Translations under genes and position numbers: made by a program | Assembly: GCF_016820575.1 (NCBI RefSeq) | Contig: NZ_JAEMQH010000001.1 | Coordinates: forward strand, 558,001 to 622,000 | Direction of reading: 5' to 3' | DNA length: 64,000 nucleotides | From: Marinobacter sediminum | GTDB taxonomy: Bacteria > Pseudomonadota > Gammaproteobacteria > Pseudomonadales > Oleiphilaceae | Shown here: positions 50,804-60,823 of the stretch, piece after piece | Layout: each line of letters opens with the position of its first letter | Position numbering within the stretch: position 1 is the stretch's first letter | The notes under the pieces: generated by a model | The model's input: only the letters and a program-made list of their open reading frames with translations | Told to the model about the DNA's origin: nothing | Databases searched by the model: none

Positions 50804-51907
50804 CTATAGCCGCATCGGCATAACAACGTACAGGCACCGATTGTCCATCTGGGACTCGATCAGTGCGCTGCTGTTCGGATTGGACAGGGTGATCTTCACT
50901 TGATCGTCATCCAGTGCATTCATCACATCCACCAGATAGCCAACGTTAAACCCGATTTGCAGAGATTCGCCCTGGTACTCAACCGGCAGGGCATCTTCGG
51001 CTTGTTCCTGGTCCGGGTTGTTGGCAAACACCTGCAATTCGTTCGGCGCCAGATTCAGCCGCACCCCGCGAATGTTTTCGTGGGACAAGATACCGGCACG
51101 CTGAAGCGTATTCTTCAGGGTCGACCGATCGGCCAGGACGACTTTGTCGCCACCCCTGGGGATAACTCGGTTGTAGTCCGGGAACTTGCCCTCGATCAGT
51201 TTCGAGGTAAAGGTGTAGGCACCGACGGTAGCCCGCAGGTGGTTATCACCAATCACCAGGGTCACCGGTGTTTCCACATCATCCAGCAGCCGAGCCAGTT
51301 CCAGCACACCCTTTCGGGGCACGATCACCTGCCGCAGCTCCGGACAACCTGTGGGTAACTCCAGGTGAGCCATGGCAAGCCGGTGGCCATCGGTGGCGAC
51401 GGTGCGGACATGGCCCTGATCCACTTCCAGCAACAGGCCATTCAGATAATAACGGACATCCTGCTGTGCCATGGCGAATGCCGTGGCATCGAACATTCGC
51501 TCCAGTTCTTTCTGCGGCAGCTCCAGACGGAAGCTTTCCGCTTCGTCTTCAACATTCGGGAAATGCTCCGCCGGCAGGGTCGACAGGGTGAAGTGACTTT
51601 TTCCACAGCGCAGGTGCAAACGGTCACCTTCCAGCCCAAGCTCCAGTGGCGCTTCTTCACCCAGTGCCCGACAGATATCGGCCAGCTTTCGGGCAGGTAC
51701 GGTGATACGGCCGGGCTGGTCCACGTGCACCGGAGTAACACGGGCCACCAGTTCCACTTCCATATTCGTGCCGGTCAGCGTCAGAGTATTATCTTCGGCT
51801 ACCAGCAGAACATTCGACAGCACCGGCATGGTCTGTTTCTTTTCAACCACGCCAGCAATGCTTTGCAGCGGGGTAAGCAGGGATTCACGGCTGATCGTCA
51901 GTTTCAT
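50804..51907 (-). CDS. dnaN: DNA polymerase III sliding clamp (beta subunit)
   Basis: A 367-residue clamp that holds polymerase III on DNA. Three similar domains of ~120 residues are seen, with the N-terminal MKLTISRESLLTPLQSIAGVV and the C-terminal NRCLYVVMPMRL, which ends in the binding-pocket residues typical of beta clamps. The ATG at 51907 is chosen because the protein then starts like other DnaN (MKLTI); an ATG four codons upstream adds MLSA. It lies 55 bases after dnaA, and its stop is part of the next gene's ribosome site. Confidence 0.97.
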   Translation of the reverse strand: MKLTISRESLLTPLQSIAGVVEKKQTMPVLSNVLLVAEDNTLTLTGTNMEVELVARVTPVHVDQPGRITVPARKLADICRALGEEAPLELGLEGDRLHLRCGKSHFTLSTLPAEHFPNVEDEAESFRLELPQKELERMFDATAFAMAQQDVRYYLNGLLLEVDQGHVRTVATDGHRLAMAHLELPTGCPELRQVIVPRKGVLELARLLDDVETPVTLVIGDNHLRATVGAYTFTSKLIEGKFPDYNRVIPRGGDKVVLADRSTLKNTLQRAGILSHENIRGVRLNLAPNELQVFANNPDQEQAEDALPVEYQGESLQIGFNVGYLVDVMNALDDDQVKITLSNPNSSALIESQMDNRCLYVVMPMRL

Positions 51908-51962
51908 GGCACTCAGCATTCTTTTATGTTGAAGGGTGAATGTTTTGCGCTAACGCCCGGCA

Positions 51963-53426
51963 TCAGGTGGTCAGCAATCTCATAAAGTTCTGATAATCCT
52001 CGCGGATACCCGGATCAGTCTCCTGCAGTTCCACGATTTTCTTGCACGCGTGCAGCACGGTAGTGTGGTCACGGCCACCGAAGGCGTCACCAATTTCCGG
52101 CAGACTGTGATTGGTCAACTCCTTGGACAGCGACATCGCCACCTGACGTGGCCGGGTCACCGTCCGCGTCCGACGCTTGGACAGCAGGTCGGCCACTTTG
52201 ATCTTGTAATACTCGGCCACGGTACGCTGAATGTTATCGATGCTGACCTGCTTCTCGTGCAGGGCCAACAGATCTTTCAGACTTTCCCGGATAAACGGCG
52301 GGGTAATCTCCGAGCCCGTGAAGTGAGCATTCGCTATCACCAAACGCAGCGCCCCTTCAAGTTCTCGAACGTTTGATCGGATCTTTTGGGCGATAAAAAA
52401 GGCCGCTTCACTACTGAGTTTTACGTTCGCCTGATCCGCTTTCTTCATCAGGATGGCGACCCGGGTTTCCAGTTCCGGTGGTTCCACCATCACCGTCAGG
52501 CCCCAACCAAACCGGGACTTCAAACGCTCTTCCATGTCGACAATTTCCTTGGGAAAGCGATCACAGGTAACGATGACCTGCTGTCCGCCTTCAAGCAAGG
52601 CATTGAAGGTGTGGAAAAACTCTTCCTGGGAGCGCTCCTTGCGGGCAAAAAACTGAATATCATCGATCAGCAGCGCGTCCACCGACCGGTAATAGCGCTT
52701 GAACTCGTTAATCGCGTTCAATTGCAGCGCCTTGACCATATCCGCCACAAACCGCTCCGAGCGCAGGTAGGCCACCTTGGCTCCTGGTTTCCGCCGAACA
52801 ATCTCATTACCGATCGCATGCATCAGGTGAGTTTTACCCAGGCCCACGCCGCCATAGAGGAACAAGGGGTTATAGGCTCCGCCCGGATTCTCCGCAACCT
52901 GCATCGAGGCCGCCCGGGCCAACTGGTTCGACTTACCCTCTACAAAGGTATCGAAGGTAAAGCCTTCGTTGAGGAAACTCTGGTGCTTGATGTCGCCCTC
53001 GACCTGAACCGGCCGACGCTCGTTACTTGGTTGACTTGGTTTGGCGCGCACCGAGGTATTGTCACCGGCACTAACCGCGACACCTTTTTCTTCTTCGGTA
53101 ACCCGGCTGCCGCTTTCTTCCTGAACCGCACCACTGGATCGAACCGGGACCTCGGACCGGCTCACCGGCTCACTGTTCCGCGGCGCAGAGCCAACCTTCA
53201 TATTTACACGGGGAGCCTGGCCTCCGTTCAGATCCTTCAACACTTCTTCTATACGCCGAAGGTATTTCTCATTCACCCAGTCCATAACAAACCGGTTGGG
53301 GGCGAACAACATCAGCTGCCCCTCCCTGAGATCGGACTGCAGGGGTCTGAGCCAGGTGTTGAACTGTTGTGCGGGAAACTCGTCCCGGAGTACTTCAAGA
53401 CATTGATGCCACATGGTGTTCGGCAC
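51963..53426 (-). CDS. dnaA: Chromosomal replication initiator protein DnaA
   Basis: A 487-residue initiator. Domain I (1-~80, [21 protein letters not shown]) is followed by an acidic, variable linker (about 85-150). The AAA+ domain has Walker [16 protein letters not shown] near 188-202 and [10 protein letters not shown] near 251. The DNA-binding domain ends the protein, with the signature [15 protein letters not shown] near 450-464. The start is GTG with AGGAG nine bases upstream. It is transcribed away from oriC. Confidence 0.98.
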   Translation of the reverse strand: MPNTMWHQCLEVLRDEFPAQQFNTWLRPLQSDLREGQLMLFAPNRFVMDWVNEKYLRRIEEVLKDLNGGQAPRVNMKVGSAPRNSEPVSRSEVPVRSSGAVQEESGSRVTEEEKGVAVSAGDNTSVRAKPSQPSNERRPVQVEGDIKHQSFLNEGFTFDTFVEGKSNQLARAASMQVAENPGGAYNPLFLYGGVGLGKTHLMHAIGNEIVRRKPGAKVAYLRSERFVADMVKALQLNAINEFKRYYRSVDALLIDDIQFFARKERSQEEFFHTFNALLEGGQQVIVTCDRFPKEIVDMEERLKSRFGWGLTVMVEPPELETRVAILMKKADQANVKLSSEAAFFIAQKIRSNVRELEGALRLVIANAHFTGSEITPPFIRESLKDLLALHEKQVSIDNIQRTVAEYYKIKVADLLSKRRTRTVTRPRQVAMSLSKELTNHSLPEIGDAFGGRDHTTVLHACKKIVELQETDPGIREDYQNFMRLLTT

Positions 53427-54072
53427 GACAGCCTGCTCCTGATAACCCAGAAATGTCTCAGATCAGAATAGCGAGACATCCAATCCAAAGAGATAACGCG
53501 AGATTCTAACCCGATGGGCCCACCAGTGAAAGACCGCCGCCTATTTCATGAACAGGCTGTGGAAATAAAAGAATATATTTATCATTTAGTTACGGACTTA
53601 CCTACAGCCTTGTGTACAGAAAATTCTTTCAAAACTGTTATCCACACCCCCCTGTGCAAACCCTGCCTTCAACCCTGTGTTTAACCCTAGGACCAAACGG
53701 TGGATAACTAACAGGTGATCCCCCGAAGTCACTTATGCACATTTCGTGGTGCCATTGTCCACAGGGCTCATCGGTATTTGTAAGCCCCCTTATCATCTCC
53801 GTAACTTACTGGCTAAACAGCTTTTTCGTTGCTTATCCACAGAAAACAGGCTCAGTAATAACAGTAATAATTAATCCCTAAAGAGAATTCTAAAAGAACC
53901 TATAGATTCTATTACCGGGTCTGACGTGTCCGGCCCATGAGCACCTGTGAAAACCACTTATCGATACCCATTGAACTTTCCCCAGCATTTGCATATCATG
54001 CCGCTCCTGTTTTGGCTGTACATTTTCCAGCCACATACGAATTTTCAACTTACGAATTGTGAGATCATCACC
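53427..54072. other. oriC: Chromosomal replication origin (oriC) region
   Basis: About 650 bases without a gene, between dnaA (minus) and rpmH (plus), the classic gammaproteobacterial origin position. Perfect DnaA boxes TTATCCACA lie at 53638-53646 and 53833-53841. One-mismatch boxes are at 53699-53707 (minus strand), 53733-53741 (TTATGCACA) and 53755-53763 (TTGTCCACA). AT-rich stretches at about 53561-53592 and 53854-53912 are candidates for the unwinding element. GATC sites are rare here (one near 53716), unlike E. coli oriC, so Dam/SeqA control looks unlikely. Confidence 0.92.
53971..53999 (+). promoter_or_regulatory. Promoter for rpmH-rnpA-yidD-yidC
   Basis: TTGAAC (53971-53976) and TATCAT (53994-53999) with a 17-base spacer, about 70 bases before the rpmH ATG. 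It is the best promoter visible in the origin region. Confidence 0.75.
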
Positions 54073-54207
54073 ATGAAGAGAACGTTTCAACCAAGCGTCC
54101 TGAAGCGTAAGCGCGTACACGGTTTCCGTGCCCGTATGGCCACTGCCAACGGTCGCAAGGTTATTTCCCGTCGTCGTGCCAAAGGCCGCGCACGTCTGTC
54201 AGCGTAA
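54073..54207 (+). CDS. rpmH: 50S ribosomal protein L34
   Basis: A 44-residue, very basic ribosomal protein with the whole family sequence visible, from [14 protein letters not shown] to [10 protein letters not shown]. The ATG at 54073 is the family's normal start; the longer upstream open frame is not real. It is the first gene of the rpmH-rnpA-yidD-yidC cluster, 12 bases before rnpA. Confidence 0.98.
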   Translation: MKRTFQPSVLKRKRVHGFRARMATANGRKVISRRRAKGRARLSA

Positions 54208-54219
54208 CCAGCGCGCCTC

Positions 54220-54627
54220 ATGAAGGCTTTGAGTTTCCCGAAATCGCACCGTCTGCTCAGACCGGCTGATTACGGCAAAGTCTTCGATGACGTACAGCTG
54301 AAAGTTCCGCACAGGAATTTTCTGATCCTGGCGACACCGAATAATCTCGGACACGCCAGGATCGGTTTGATTTTTTCCAAGAAAAATCTGAAGCTTGCAG
54401 TCCAGAGAAACCGGATTAAGCGACAGGTTCGGGAGACCTTTCGGCACCAGACCGATTACCCCGGCCTGGATATTGTCGTTCTCGGCCGCCAGGGGCTGGC
54501 CAATCTGGAAACCCCAACGGTTACGGCTGCGCTCAACGATTTGTGGCGTCGACTGAAGCGGAAACACCAGCAATCGGTGTCTTCAAACGCAACATCAGCA
54601 CAACCAGCCGGCAAAGGATCGGGTTGA
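54220..54627 (+). CDS. rnpA: Ribonuclease P protein component
   Basis: A 135-residue basic protein that assists the RNase P RNA in trimming tRNA 5' ends. The RNR motif [12 protein letters not shown] (about 65-76) and LPK-type N-terminus [18 protein letters not shown] are present. The C-terminal tail is Ser/Gln-rich and variable. Its TGA overlaps the yidD ATG (TGATG), showing coupled translation. Confidence 0.96.
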   Translation: MKALSFPKSHRLLRPADYGKVFDDVQLKVPHRNFLILATPNNLGHARIGLIFSKKNLKLAVQRNRIKRQVRETFRHQTDYPGLDIVVLGRQGLANLETPTVTAALNDLWRRLKRKHQQSVSSNATSAQPAGKGSG

Positions 54628-54920
54628 TGCGTAAACTCTTGCTTGTTCCTATCCGTTTCTACCAGTACGCCCTCAGTCCCATGATGGCCAGTCATTGCCG
54701 CCATTATCCAACCTGTTCACAATACGCCGTTGAAGCGATCAACCATCACGGTGCATTGAAGGGACTGATTTTCGCTAGCCGCCGGTTATTAAGATGTCAT
54801 CCCTGGGCCGAGGGCGGTTATGATCCAGTGCCTGGTATGGCACAATCCGAACGCAGCAAAACCGTAACACCCTGCCTGAAGGCTGAGCTCTCCCACACTA
54901 CAACCCAGACCAGACAGTAA
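54627..54920 (+). CDS. yidD: Membrane protein insertion efficiency factor YidD
   Basis: A 97-residue small membrane-associated protein that aids insertion of inner-membrane proteins with YidC. Signature [17 protein letters not shown] (about 22-38) and [16 protein letters not shown] (about 54-69). I start it at 54627, where the ATG overlaps the rnpA stop; the upstream open frame lies inside rnpA in another frame. yidC begins five bases after its stop. Confidence 0.95.
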   Translation: MRKLLLVPIRFYQYALSPMMASHCRHYPTCSQYAVEAINHHGALKGLIFASRRLLRCHPWAEGGYDPVPGMAQSERSKTVTPCLKAELSHTTTQTRQ

Positions 54921-54924
54921 CTCT

Positions 54925-56628
54925 ATGGATATTCAACGCATCGTATTATTTGCCGGCCTGGCTATTGTCAGTTATCTGATGGTGCTTGCCTGGAATGAGG
55001 ACTACCATCAGCAGCCGCAAACCGAACAAGTGGTCCAGACCAACACCGGTTCAACCACCAGCGGCGAAGACAGCATGGTGCTTCCTGAGCAGAACCAGAG
55101 CACAGGCACCAGTGAGGAGTTCAGCACGCCGGAGAGCGGAGAGCAGATCGCCACCGCGACAGATTCCGACGTTACCGTTGAAAACCAGTTTGTTACCGTT
55201 CGCACCGACGTCTTTGAGCTCACTATTGACCGGGTCAGTGGCAATCTTATCCACAGCTCGCTGACCGATTACGACAAGTCCCTGAACAGCCGGGAACCAT
55301 TGAAGCTGCTGACCAACACCAACAGCCGCACCTACGTCATGGAAAGTGGCTTGATTGGCCGCAATGGCCCGGATAGCCGTGCCAATGGCAGCGCGCCGGT
55401 GTATCAGACCACCTCTGCCAGCTATGAACTGTCTGACGGCCAGGACCAGTTGACCGTTGATCTGACCTACACCACCAATGACGGCGTCAAGATCACCAAA
55501 CGCTATCAGTTTGAGCGCAACAGCTATGAAATCGGCGTGCGCTACCTGATCGACAACCAGTCCAATGAGACCTGGAAAGCCAATTTCACCGGTAAGATCG
55601 TCCGGGACCAGGCTCCCGACCCCACCGCGCAGAACAGCATGGGTATTCAGGCGTTCCTGGGCATGGTGATGAGTTCTTCGGAAGATCCTTACGAGAAGTT
55701 CGATTTTGGTGATCTGTCGGAAACTCCGATCAATCAGTCGGTTACCAATGGCTGGTTGGCCTTCCTGCAGCACTATTTCCTGACTGCCTGGGTACCGGAG
55801 CCTGATCAACCGGCCCAGTTCCAGACCACCCGTCGCGGGCCCCTGTACGTGATGGGCTTTGTGTATCCGGCCACCACCGTGGCTGCAGGTGACACTGTGG
55901 AAGTGGGCGCCCGCGCCTACGTCGGCCCAAAGATCATCGATCGACTGGAAAATGTTGCACCGAACCTCGACCGCACCGTCGATTTCGGCTTCCTGTTCTT
56001 CATTTCGCTGCCGCTGTTCATCATTCTGGAGTGGTTCTACGGCCTGGTGGGCAACTGGGGTGTCGCCATCATCCTGCTGACTGTGCTGGTCAAGGGCGTT
56101 TTCTTCCACCTGTCGGCCACCAGTTACAAGTCCATGGCCAAGATGCGAGCGGTAGCACCGCAGTTGACCCGCTTGAAGGAACTGTACGGCGACGACCGAC
56201 AGCGCATGTCCCAGGAAATGATGGCGCTGTACAAGCGTGAAAAGATCAATCCGCTGGGCGGCTGCCTGCCGATCCTGGTGCAGATGCCGGTGTTTATCTC
56301 CCTGTACTGGGTACTGTTCGAGAGCGTGCAGTTGCGTCATGCCCCGTTCATGCTCTGGATTCAGGATTTGTCCCAGATGGATCCGTACTTCATTCTGCCG
56401 ATCCTGATGGGCGCCAGCATGTTCCTGCAAATGCACCTGAACCCGACACCGCCGGATCCAATGCAGGCCAAGATCATGAAGATGATGCCGCTGATCTTCA
56501 CGGTATTCTTCCTCTGGTTCCCGGCCGGTCTGGTACTGTACTGGCTGGTGAACAATATTCTGTCGATCAGTCAGCAGTGGTACATTACTCGCAAGATTGA
56601 AGCAGAGACGGCTGGTAAAAAGTACTGA
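54925..56628 (+). CDS. yidC: Membrane protein insertase YidC
   Basis: A 567-residue insertase of the inner membrane. An N-terminal helix (about 5-22), a large periplasmic beta domain (about 60-330) and the C-terminal five-helix core with GVAIILLTVLVKG, LGGCLPILVQMPVFISLYWV and FPAGLVLYWLVNNI are all seen. Length and layout match the gammaproteobacterial form. A perfect DnaA box (55247-55255) lies in the coding sequence. Confidence 0.98.
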   Translation: MDIQRIVLFAGLAIVSYLMVLAWNEDYHQQPQTEQVVQTNTGSTTSGEDSMVLPEQNQSTGTSEEFSTPESGEQIATATDSDVTVENQFVTVRTDVFELTIDRVSGNLIHSSLTDYDKSLNSREPLKLLTNTNSRTYVMESGLIGRNGPDSRANGSAPVYQTTSASYELSDGQDQLTVDLTYTTNDGVKITKRYQFERNSYEIGVRYLIDNQSNETWKANFTGKIVRDQAPDPTAQNSMGIQAFLGMVMSSSEDPYEKFDFGDLSETPINQSVTNGWLAFLQHYFLTAWVPEPDQPAQFQTTRRGPLYVMGFVYPATTVAAGDTVEVGARAYVGPKIIDRLENVAPNLDRTVDFGFLFFISLPLFIILEWFYGLVGNWGVAIILLTVLVKGVFFHLSATSYKSMAKMRAVAPQLTRLKELYGDDRQRMSQEMMALYKREKINPLGGCLPILVQMPVFISLYWVLFESVQLRHAPFMLWIQDLSQMDPYFILPILMGASMFLQMHLNPTPPDPMQAKIMKMMPLIFTVFFLWFPAGLVLYWLVNNILSISQQWYITRKIEAETAGKKY

Positions 56629-56651
56629 TCGGTATTTTTGATCCGACCCAG

Positions 56652-56678
56652 ACAGAGGCTCCGTGAAGGAGCCTCTGT
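56652..56678 (+). terminator. Hairpin between yidC and mnmE
   Basis: An 11-bp inverted repeat (ACAGAGGCTCC / GGAGCCTCTGT) with a five-base loop and a TG-rich tail. It is short of T, so it is either a weak terminator for yidC or an attenuator in the mnmE leader. Confidence 0.5.
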
Positions 56679-56701
56679 TGTTTGTGCCCGAAGGAATATT
56701 C

Positions 56702-58072
56702 ATGAGCCAGACAGCAGACACAATTGCCGCCATAGCCACTGCCCCCGGCCAGGCCGGCGTAGGCATTGTCCGGGTGTCGGGCCCAGCGGCCGCGGACATC
56801 GCCCGACAAATGCTGGGCTTTGTCCCCAAGCCGCGCTACGCCCATTACGGCCCTTTCCTGGACCAGAATGGTGGCCTGATTGATGAAGGTATCGGGTTGT
56901 TCTTCCCGAACCCACATTCCTTCACCGGCGAAGATGTGTTTGAACTCCAGGGCCATGGCGGCACGGTTATCCTCGATCTGCTGCTGCGGGAAGTGTGTAG
57001 CCGTGGGGCCCGATTAGCGCGGCCGGGGGAGTTTTCCGAGCGGGCTTTTCTGAACGACAAGCTGGACCTGGCCCAGGCCGAAGCCATCGCCGACCTCATC
57101 GAAAGCAGTTCGGAGCAGGCCGCCCGCTGTGCTGTGCGCTCCATGCAGGGAGTGTTCTCCCGCCGTGTCGACGATCTGGTGGATGCGGTAACCCACCTGC
57201 GCATTTACGTGGAAGCGGCCATCGACTTTCCCGAAGAGGAAATCGATTTCCTGGCCGACGGCAAGGTCGCTGGTGATCTGCAAAAGTTGCTCGACCGGTT
57301 GGAAACCATCCTCGGCGAGGCCCAGCAAGGCACTATCCTCCGGGATGGCATGAAGGTGGTGATCGCCGGCCGCCCGAACGCTGGCAAGTCGAGCCTGCTC
57401 AATGCCCTGGCCGGTCGCGAGGCGGCCATCGTGACTGCCATTGAAGGCACCACCCGGGATGTGTTGCGGGAACACATCCACATCGATGGCATGCCGCTGC
57501 ACATCATCGACACCGCCGGCCTGCGAGAGAGCCCGGACGAGGTTGAGCAAATCGGCATTGCCCGGGCCTGGGATGAAATTGCCCAGGCCGACCGGATCCT
57601 GCTGATGGTGGACGCCACCACCACCGAGCAGACCGAACCCCACGAGATCTGGCCAGACTTTATCGACCGCTTACCTGCCAATGCCCCGGTTACTGTGGTG
57701 CGCAATAAGGTCGACCTGTCTTCAGAAACCGTGGGCTTCACCAACGCCGACAGCGGTACTGCGCCGGTGATCCGGCTGGCAGCGAAATCTTCCGACGGCC
57801 TGGACGTGCTGCGGGATCACCTCAAGCAGTGTATGGGCTTTGCCAGCACCACCGAAGGTGGCTTCCTGGCCCGGCGCCGGCACCTGGACGCCCTCGAGCG
57901 GGCGCGTGCGAACCTGTTGCAGGGGCAGGGCCAGCTGGAAGGTTATGGTGCCGGCGAACTGCTTGCCGAGGACCTGCGTGCGGCCCAAGACGCCCTGGGC
58001 GAAATCACCGGGCATCTGAGTCCGGATGAACTGCTGGGCAAAATCTTCTCCAGTTTCTGCATCGGAAAGTAA
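56702..58072 (+). CDS. mnmE: tRNA modification GTPase MnmE
   Basis: A 456-residue GTPase that, with MnmG, modifies wobble uridine in several tRNAs. It starts [21 protein letters not shown], has the G domain with [18 protein letters not shown] and NKVD, and ends with the catalytic CIGK. The ATG at 56702 is chosen because AAGGA lies six bases upstream and the family starts there; an earlier frame adds 13 residues. The usual next gene mnmG is missing downstream, so synteny ends here. Confidence 0.97.
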   Translation: MSQTADTIAAIATAPGQAGVGIVRVSGPAAADIARQMLGFVPKPRYAHYGPFLDQNGGLIDEGIGLFFPNPHSFTGEDVFELQGHGGTVILDLLLREVCSRGARLARPGEFSERAFLNDKLDLAQAEAIADLIESSSEQAARCAVRSMQGVFSRRVDDLVDAVTHLRIYVEAAIDFPEEEIDFLADGKVAGDLQKLLDRLETILGEAQQGTILRDGMKVVIAGRPNAGKSSLLNALAGREAAIVTAIEGTTRDVLREHIHIDGMPLHIIDTAGLRESPDEVEQIGIARAWDEIAQADRILLMVDATTTEQTEPHEIWPDFIDRLPANAPVTVVRNKVDLSSETVGFTNADSGTAPVIRLAAKSSDGLDVLRDHLKQCMGFASTTEGGFLARRRHLDALERARANLLQGQGQLEGYGAGELLAEDLRAAQDALGEITGHLSPDELLGKIFSSFCIGK

Positions 58073-58226
58073 TGGCAGATTGCCGGCATGCCGGCGGTCA
58101 GCCTGGTTTTTGTTTCAGCTCCGTTACCAATTGATACGTTTTTATCTCCCAATCGGGGAACGCAGAGCGGTAATCTAGCGTTCTAATTAGGGAATTTACT
58201 TATTGAGTACTCTGGGGAGTAAAGGT

Positions 58227-58979
58227 GTGATCAAACGAGTAGCAGGTTTCGTCACGGTGGCAGTGGCGCTGATGGCGTCCACAACCACCGTGCAGGCAGA
58301 AGAACGGCTCTATCTCTACACTGAGAATTTTCCTCCGTACAACATGAGTGCCTCCGGGCGGGCGTTTGAGCATAACCAGGAGGACATCGACGGGTTGTGT
58401 ACGGAGCTGGTGGTGGCGGCGCTGAAGCAGACCGATCTTGACTATCGCATCAAGCTCCGCAACTGGGACTACGGTTATAACCGTGCCCTGAGCAAAGAAA
58501 ACCACGGCATCTTCTGTACCACCTACACCGAGGAGCGGGCGCCGCTGTTCAAGTGGGTGGGGCCCCTAACTGACAACCTGTGGACAGTTTTCGCACCACC
58601 GGGTTCTGACTTCAAGATGGACGAGCTTTCGGACGCCAAGGGCATGGTGTTCGGTGGATACCGGAACGACGTAAAATCGGAATACCTGATCAAGAAGGGC
58701 TACAAAGTATCGGCGCTGGACAGCGATGACCTGAACCCGAAGCGACTGGAATTGGGCCAGATCGATCTCTGGCTGGCCGACCGCCTGGGTGGCCCTTACG
58801 TGGCGTCACAGCAAAATGTTGAAGGTCTGGTCCCGGTGTTCTCGTTCAACGATACCCAGTTATTCCTGGCCCTGAACCTGGAGACATCGGACGAGGTCGT
58901 AGCCAAGTTGCAGAGCGGCCTGGCAGCCATCCGTGAATCTGGTATGTTTGAGGCCATTGAAACCAAGTACGGACTTTAA
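58227..58979 (+). CDS. Periplasmic solute-binding protein (SBP_bac_3-type)
   Basis: A 250-residue protein with a signal peptide (1-24, cleaved after TTVQA) and a type 3 solute-binding fold starting LYLYTENFPPYNM and ending GMFEAIETKYG. Such proteins capture amino acids or similar small solutes. No permease or ATPase gene is nearby, so it may serve a transporter elsewhere, or a sensor. The GTG at 58227 is preferred since GGGGAG lies seven bases upstream. It is five bases from the next gene, so the two share a transcript. Confidence 0.8.
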   Translation: MIKRVAGFVTVAVALMASTTTVQAEERLYLYTENFPPYNMSASGRAFEHNQEDIDGLCTELVVAALKQTDLDYRIKLRNWDYGYNRALSKENHGIFCTTYTEERAPLFKWVGPLTDNLWTVFAPPGSDFKMDELSDAKGMVFGGYRNDVKSEYLIKKGYKVSALDSDDLNPKRLELGQIDLWLADRLGGPYVASQQNVEGLVPVFSFNDTQLFLALNLETSDEVVAKLQSGLAAIRESGMFEAIETKYGL

Positions 58980-58984
58980 TCAGG

Positions 58985-59674
58985 ATGTTTAGTATGCAGC
59001 TTGGCCTTACCACCCAAAGCCTTCGCTCTATCTCAACGGTGGGCGGGCTGCTGCTGTGTCTGGTATTGGTTGGTTGCAGTTCCATGTATTACAGCGCCAT
59101 GGAAAAGCTGGGCATTGAAAAACGCGAGATTCTGGTCGATCGGGTCGAAGACGCCCGCGATGCCCAGACCGATGCGCAGGAAACCTTTCGTTCCTCGCTA
59201 GAGCGGTTCCAGAGTGTGGTCGAGACACCGGACACGCCTTTGCAGGAGAAATACGACACCATCCGCACGGCGTTCGAAGACAGCCAGGACGTTGCCGAGG
59301 AAGTGCGTGACCGGATTGATGCGGTGGAGGATGTTTCTGAGGCGCTGTTCGACGAGTGGGAGGACGAGCTCGAGCTCTACGAAAGCGCGTCCCTGCGCCG
59401 CAATAGCGAACGTCAGCTGCAAGACACTCGCAGTCGGTACAATACCCTGATTGCCCGCATGCACCGTGCCGAAGCCAAGATGGCTCCGGTACTGGAGGCG
59501 TTTGAGGATCAGGTGTTGTTCCTGAAACATAACCTGAACGCCCAGGCCATCGGTGCCCTTGAGCAGGAACTCAGCCAGATTCGAGCCGACGTGGATCGCC
59601 TGATCCAGGATATGGAAGATTCGATTGCCGAATCTGAGGCCTTTATCGAGCAATTTAGAACCACCAATCAGTAA
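58985..59674 (+). CDS. DUF2959-type coiled-coil lipoprotein
   Basis: A 229-residue protein with a lipoprotein signal (LVGC lipobox near 28-31) and a long helical, charged body with heptad-like repeats (about 45-225) that should form a coiled coil. This fits the DUF2959 family of unknown function. It follows the solute-binding protein by five bases, so the two may act together in the periplasm, though no known partner pair explains that. It ends at a terminator. Confidence 0.75.
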   Translation: MFSMQLGLTTQSLRSISTVGGLLLCLVLVGCSSMYYSAMEKLGIEKREILVDRVEDARDAQTDAQETFRSSLERFQSVVETPDTPLQEKYDTIRTAFEDSQDVAEEVRDRIDAVEDVSEALFDEWEDELELYESASLRRNSERQLQDTRSRYNTLIARMHRAEAKMAPVLEAFEDQVLFLKHNLNAQAIGALEQELSQIRADVDRLIQDMEDSIAESEAFIEQFRTTNQ

Positions 59675-59697
59675 TCCAGATTGGTTGATCTGTCCGA

Positions 59698-59724
59698 GGG
59701 AAGCCGTTGCGGCTTCCCTTTTTT
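59698..59724 (+). terminator. Terminator after the DUF2959-type gene
   Basis: A 9-bp stem (GGGAAGCCG / CGGCTTCCC) with a three-base loop and six T, just downstream of the lipoprotein gene and ten bases before the ectD stop. Confidence 0.9.
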
Positions 59725-59733
59725 GTTTTTGCC

Positions 59734-60669
59734 TTAACCGGTCCGTTGCAGGTCTCCGGTATTCACGGGTTGCAAAGCCTCGGTCGCACTTCGATTACCG
59801 AGAAAGTCGGGCCGTGGCTTGTTGCCACAGAACGGCTGCTCCAGCTGGTTTTCCACGCTGTTGTAGACGAAGAACAGGTTGCTGCGCGGCCAGGGTGACA
59901 TGTTGGCATTGGAGGCGTGCAGGGTATTGCACTCAAAGATAATCAGGGAGCCGGCCGGACCGGTTGGCGCCTTGATCCCGTGCTGATCGACGATGCGCCC
60001 GAGGTCCCGTTCATTGGGTACGCCCAGTTCCTGCTTCTTGAGCGAGGACTGATAATTGTCTTCAGGAGTGCGACCGACGCAGGGTACAAAGGTCTTGTGG
60101 GAGCCAGGTACCAGCATCAGCGGCCCGTTGAATGGCGTGTTGTCGGTCAGGGCGATGGAAAAGCTGACGGCGCGCATACGCGGCATGCCATCCTCGGCGT
60201 GCCAGGTCTCGAAGTCGGAATGCCAGTCGAAGCCCTTGCCGTGGAAACCGGGTTTGAAATTGATCCGGGACTGGTGGATGTAGGCGTCACTGCCCAGCAA
60301 CTGGTGCACCATGTCCAGGATCTTTGGATCCCGGGTCAGGCGATCGAAGCGCGGCGAAAGCTCATGAATACCAAAAATGGACCGGATTTCCTGTTTGCCC
60401 GGCTCGGTGATAGTGCCTTCTGAACGCAGCACGTTATCGTCGCGTTCGTAGGCACGGAGATCCTGCTGAAAGCGCCGTACGGTCTCGGCATCCAGGAAAT
60501 TGTTGAACACCAGAAAGCCATCACGCTCGTATTGAGCCAGCTCCGATTCGCTCAACGGACCTTGCGTGCGATCCGCACCGGTGCTGTGGATAACAGGCTC
60601 GAGACGCTCAAAGGCTTGGCTCGGGCGCTCAAGGCGGGTGGGATAAAAGTCGTCAGCACGAGTTTCCAT
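59734..60669 (-). CDS. ectD: Ectoine 5-hydroxylase
   Basis: A 311-residue non-heme iron, 2-oxoglutarate-dependent dioxygenase that makes 5-hydroxyectoine from ectoine, a salt and heat protectant. The EctD signature is exact: FDWHSDFETWHAEDGMPRMR (148-167), with iron ligands His150, Asp152 and His251. AGGAGG precedes the ATG. ectABC are not nearby, so ectoine is made from another locus. A perfect DnaA box (60585-60593) lies in the first part of the gene. Confidence 0.95.
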   Translation of the reverse strand: METRADDFYPTRLERPSQAFERLEPVIHSTGADRTQGPLSESELAQYERDGFLVFNNFLDAETVRRFQQDLRAYERDDNVLRSEGTITEPGKQEIRSIFGIHELSPRFDRLTRDPKILDMVHQLLGSDAYIHQSRINFKPGFHGKGFDWHSDFETWHAEDGMPRMRAVSFSIALTDNTPFNGPLMLVPGSHKTFVPCVGRTPEDNYQSSLKKQELGVPNERDLGRIVDQHGIKAPTGPAGSLIIFECNTLHASNANMSPWPRSNLFFVYNSVENQLEQPFCGNKPRPDFLGNRSATEALQPVNTGDLQRTG

Positions 60670-60785
60670 ATTCGAACCTCCTTCTTTTATGCTCGCGTTG
60701 GTGTGTGCTCACCTCATGGGTTAAACGTGAATGGAATAAGTCCCTTTGTGGAGTTGAGGATGAACTGGCTGAAATTCAAGCCAGA

Positions 60786-60809
60786 AAATCCCGGGCGTAC
60801 CCGGGATTT
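60786..60809 (-). terminator. Perfect inverted repeat after the acyl-CoA dehydrogenase gene
   Basis: AAATCCCGGG, a four-base CGTA loop, then CCCGGGATTT. It sits 15 bases past the dehydrogenase stop and ahead of ectD. The following T run is short (TTTT), so termination strength is uncertain. Confidence 0.65.
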
Positions 60810-60823
60810 CCTCAATGGGTTAA

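Noticed and set aside
53947..54072. N-terminal extension of the L34 frame
   Set aside because: The extra 42 codons overlap the promoter and leader; ribosomal L34 is normally 44 residues.
55051..56829. 592-residue open frame on the minus strand
   Set aside because: Opposite yidC, whose family match is complete.
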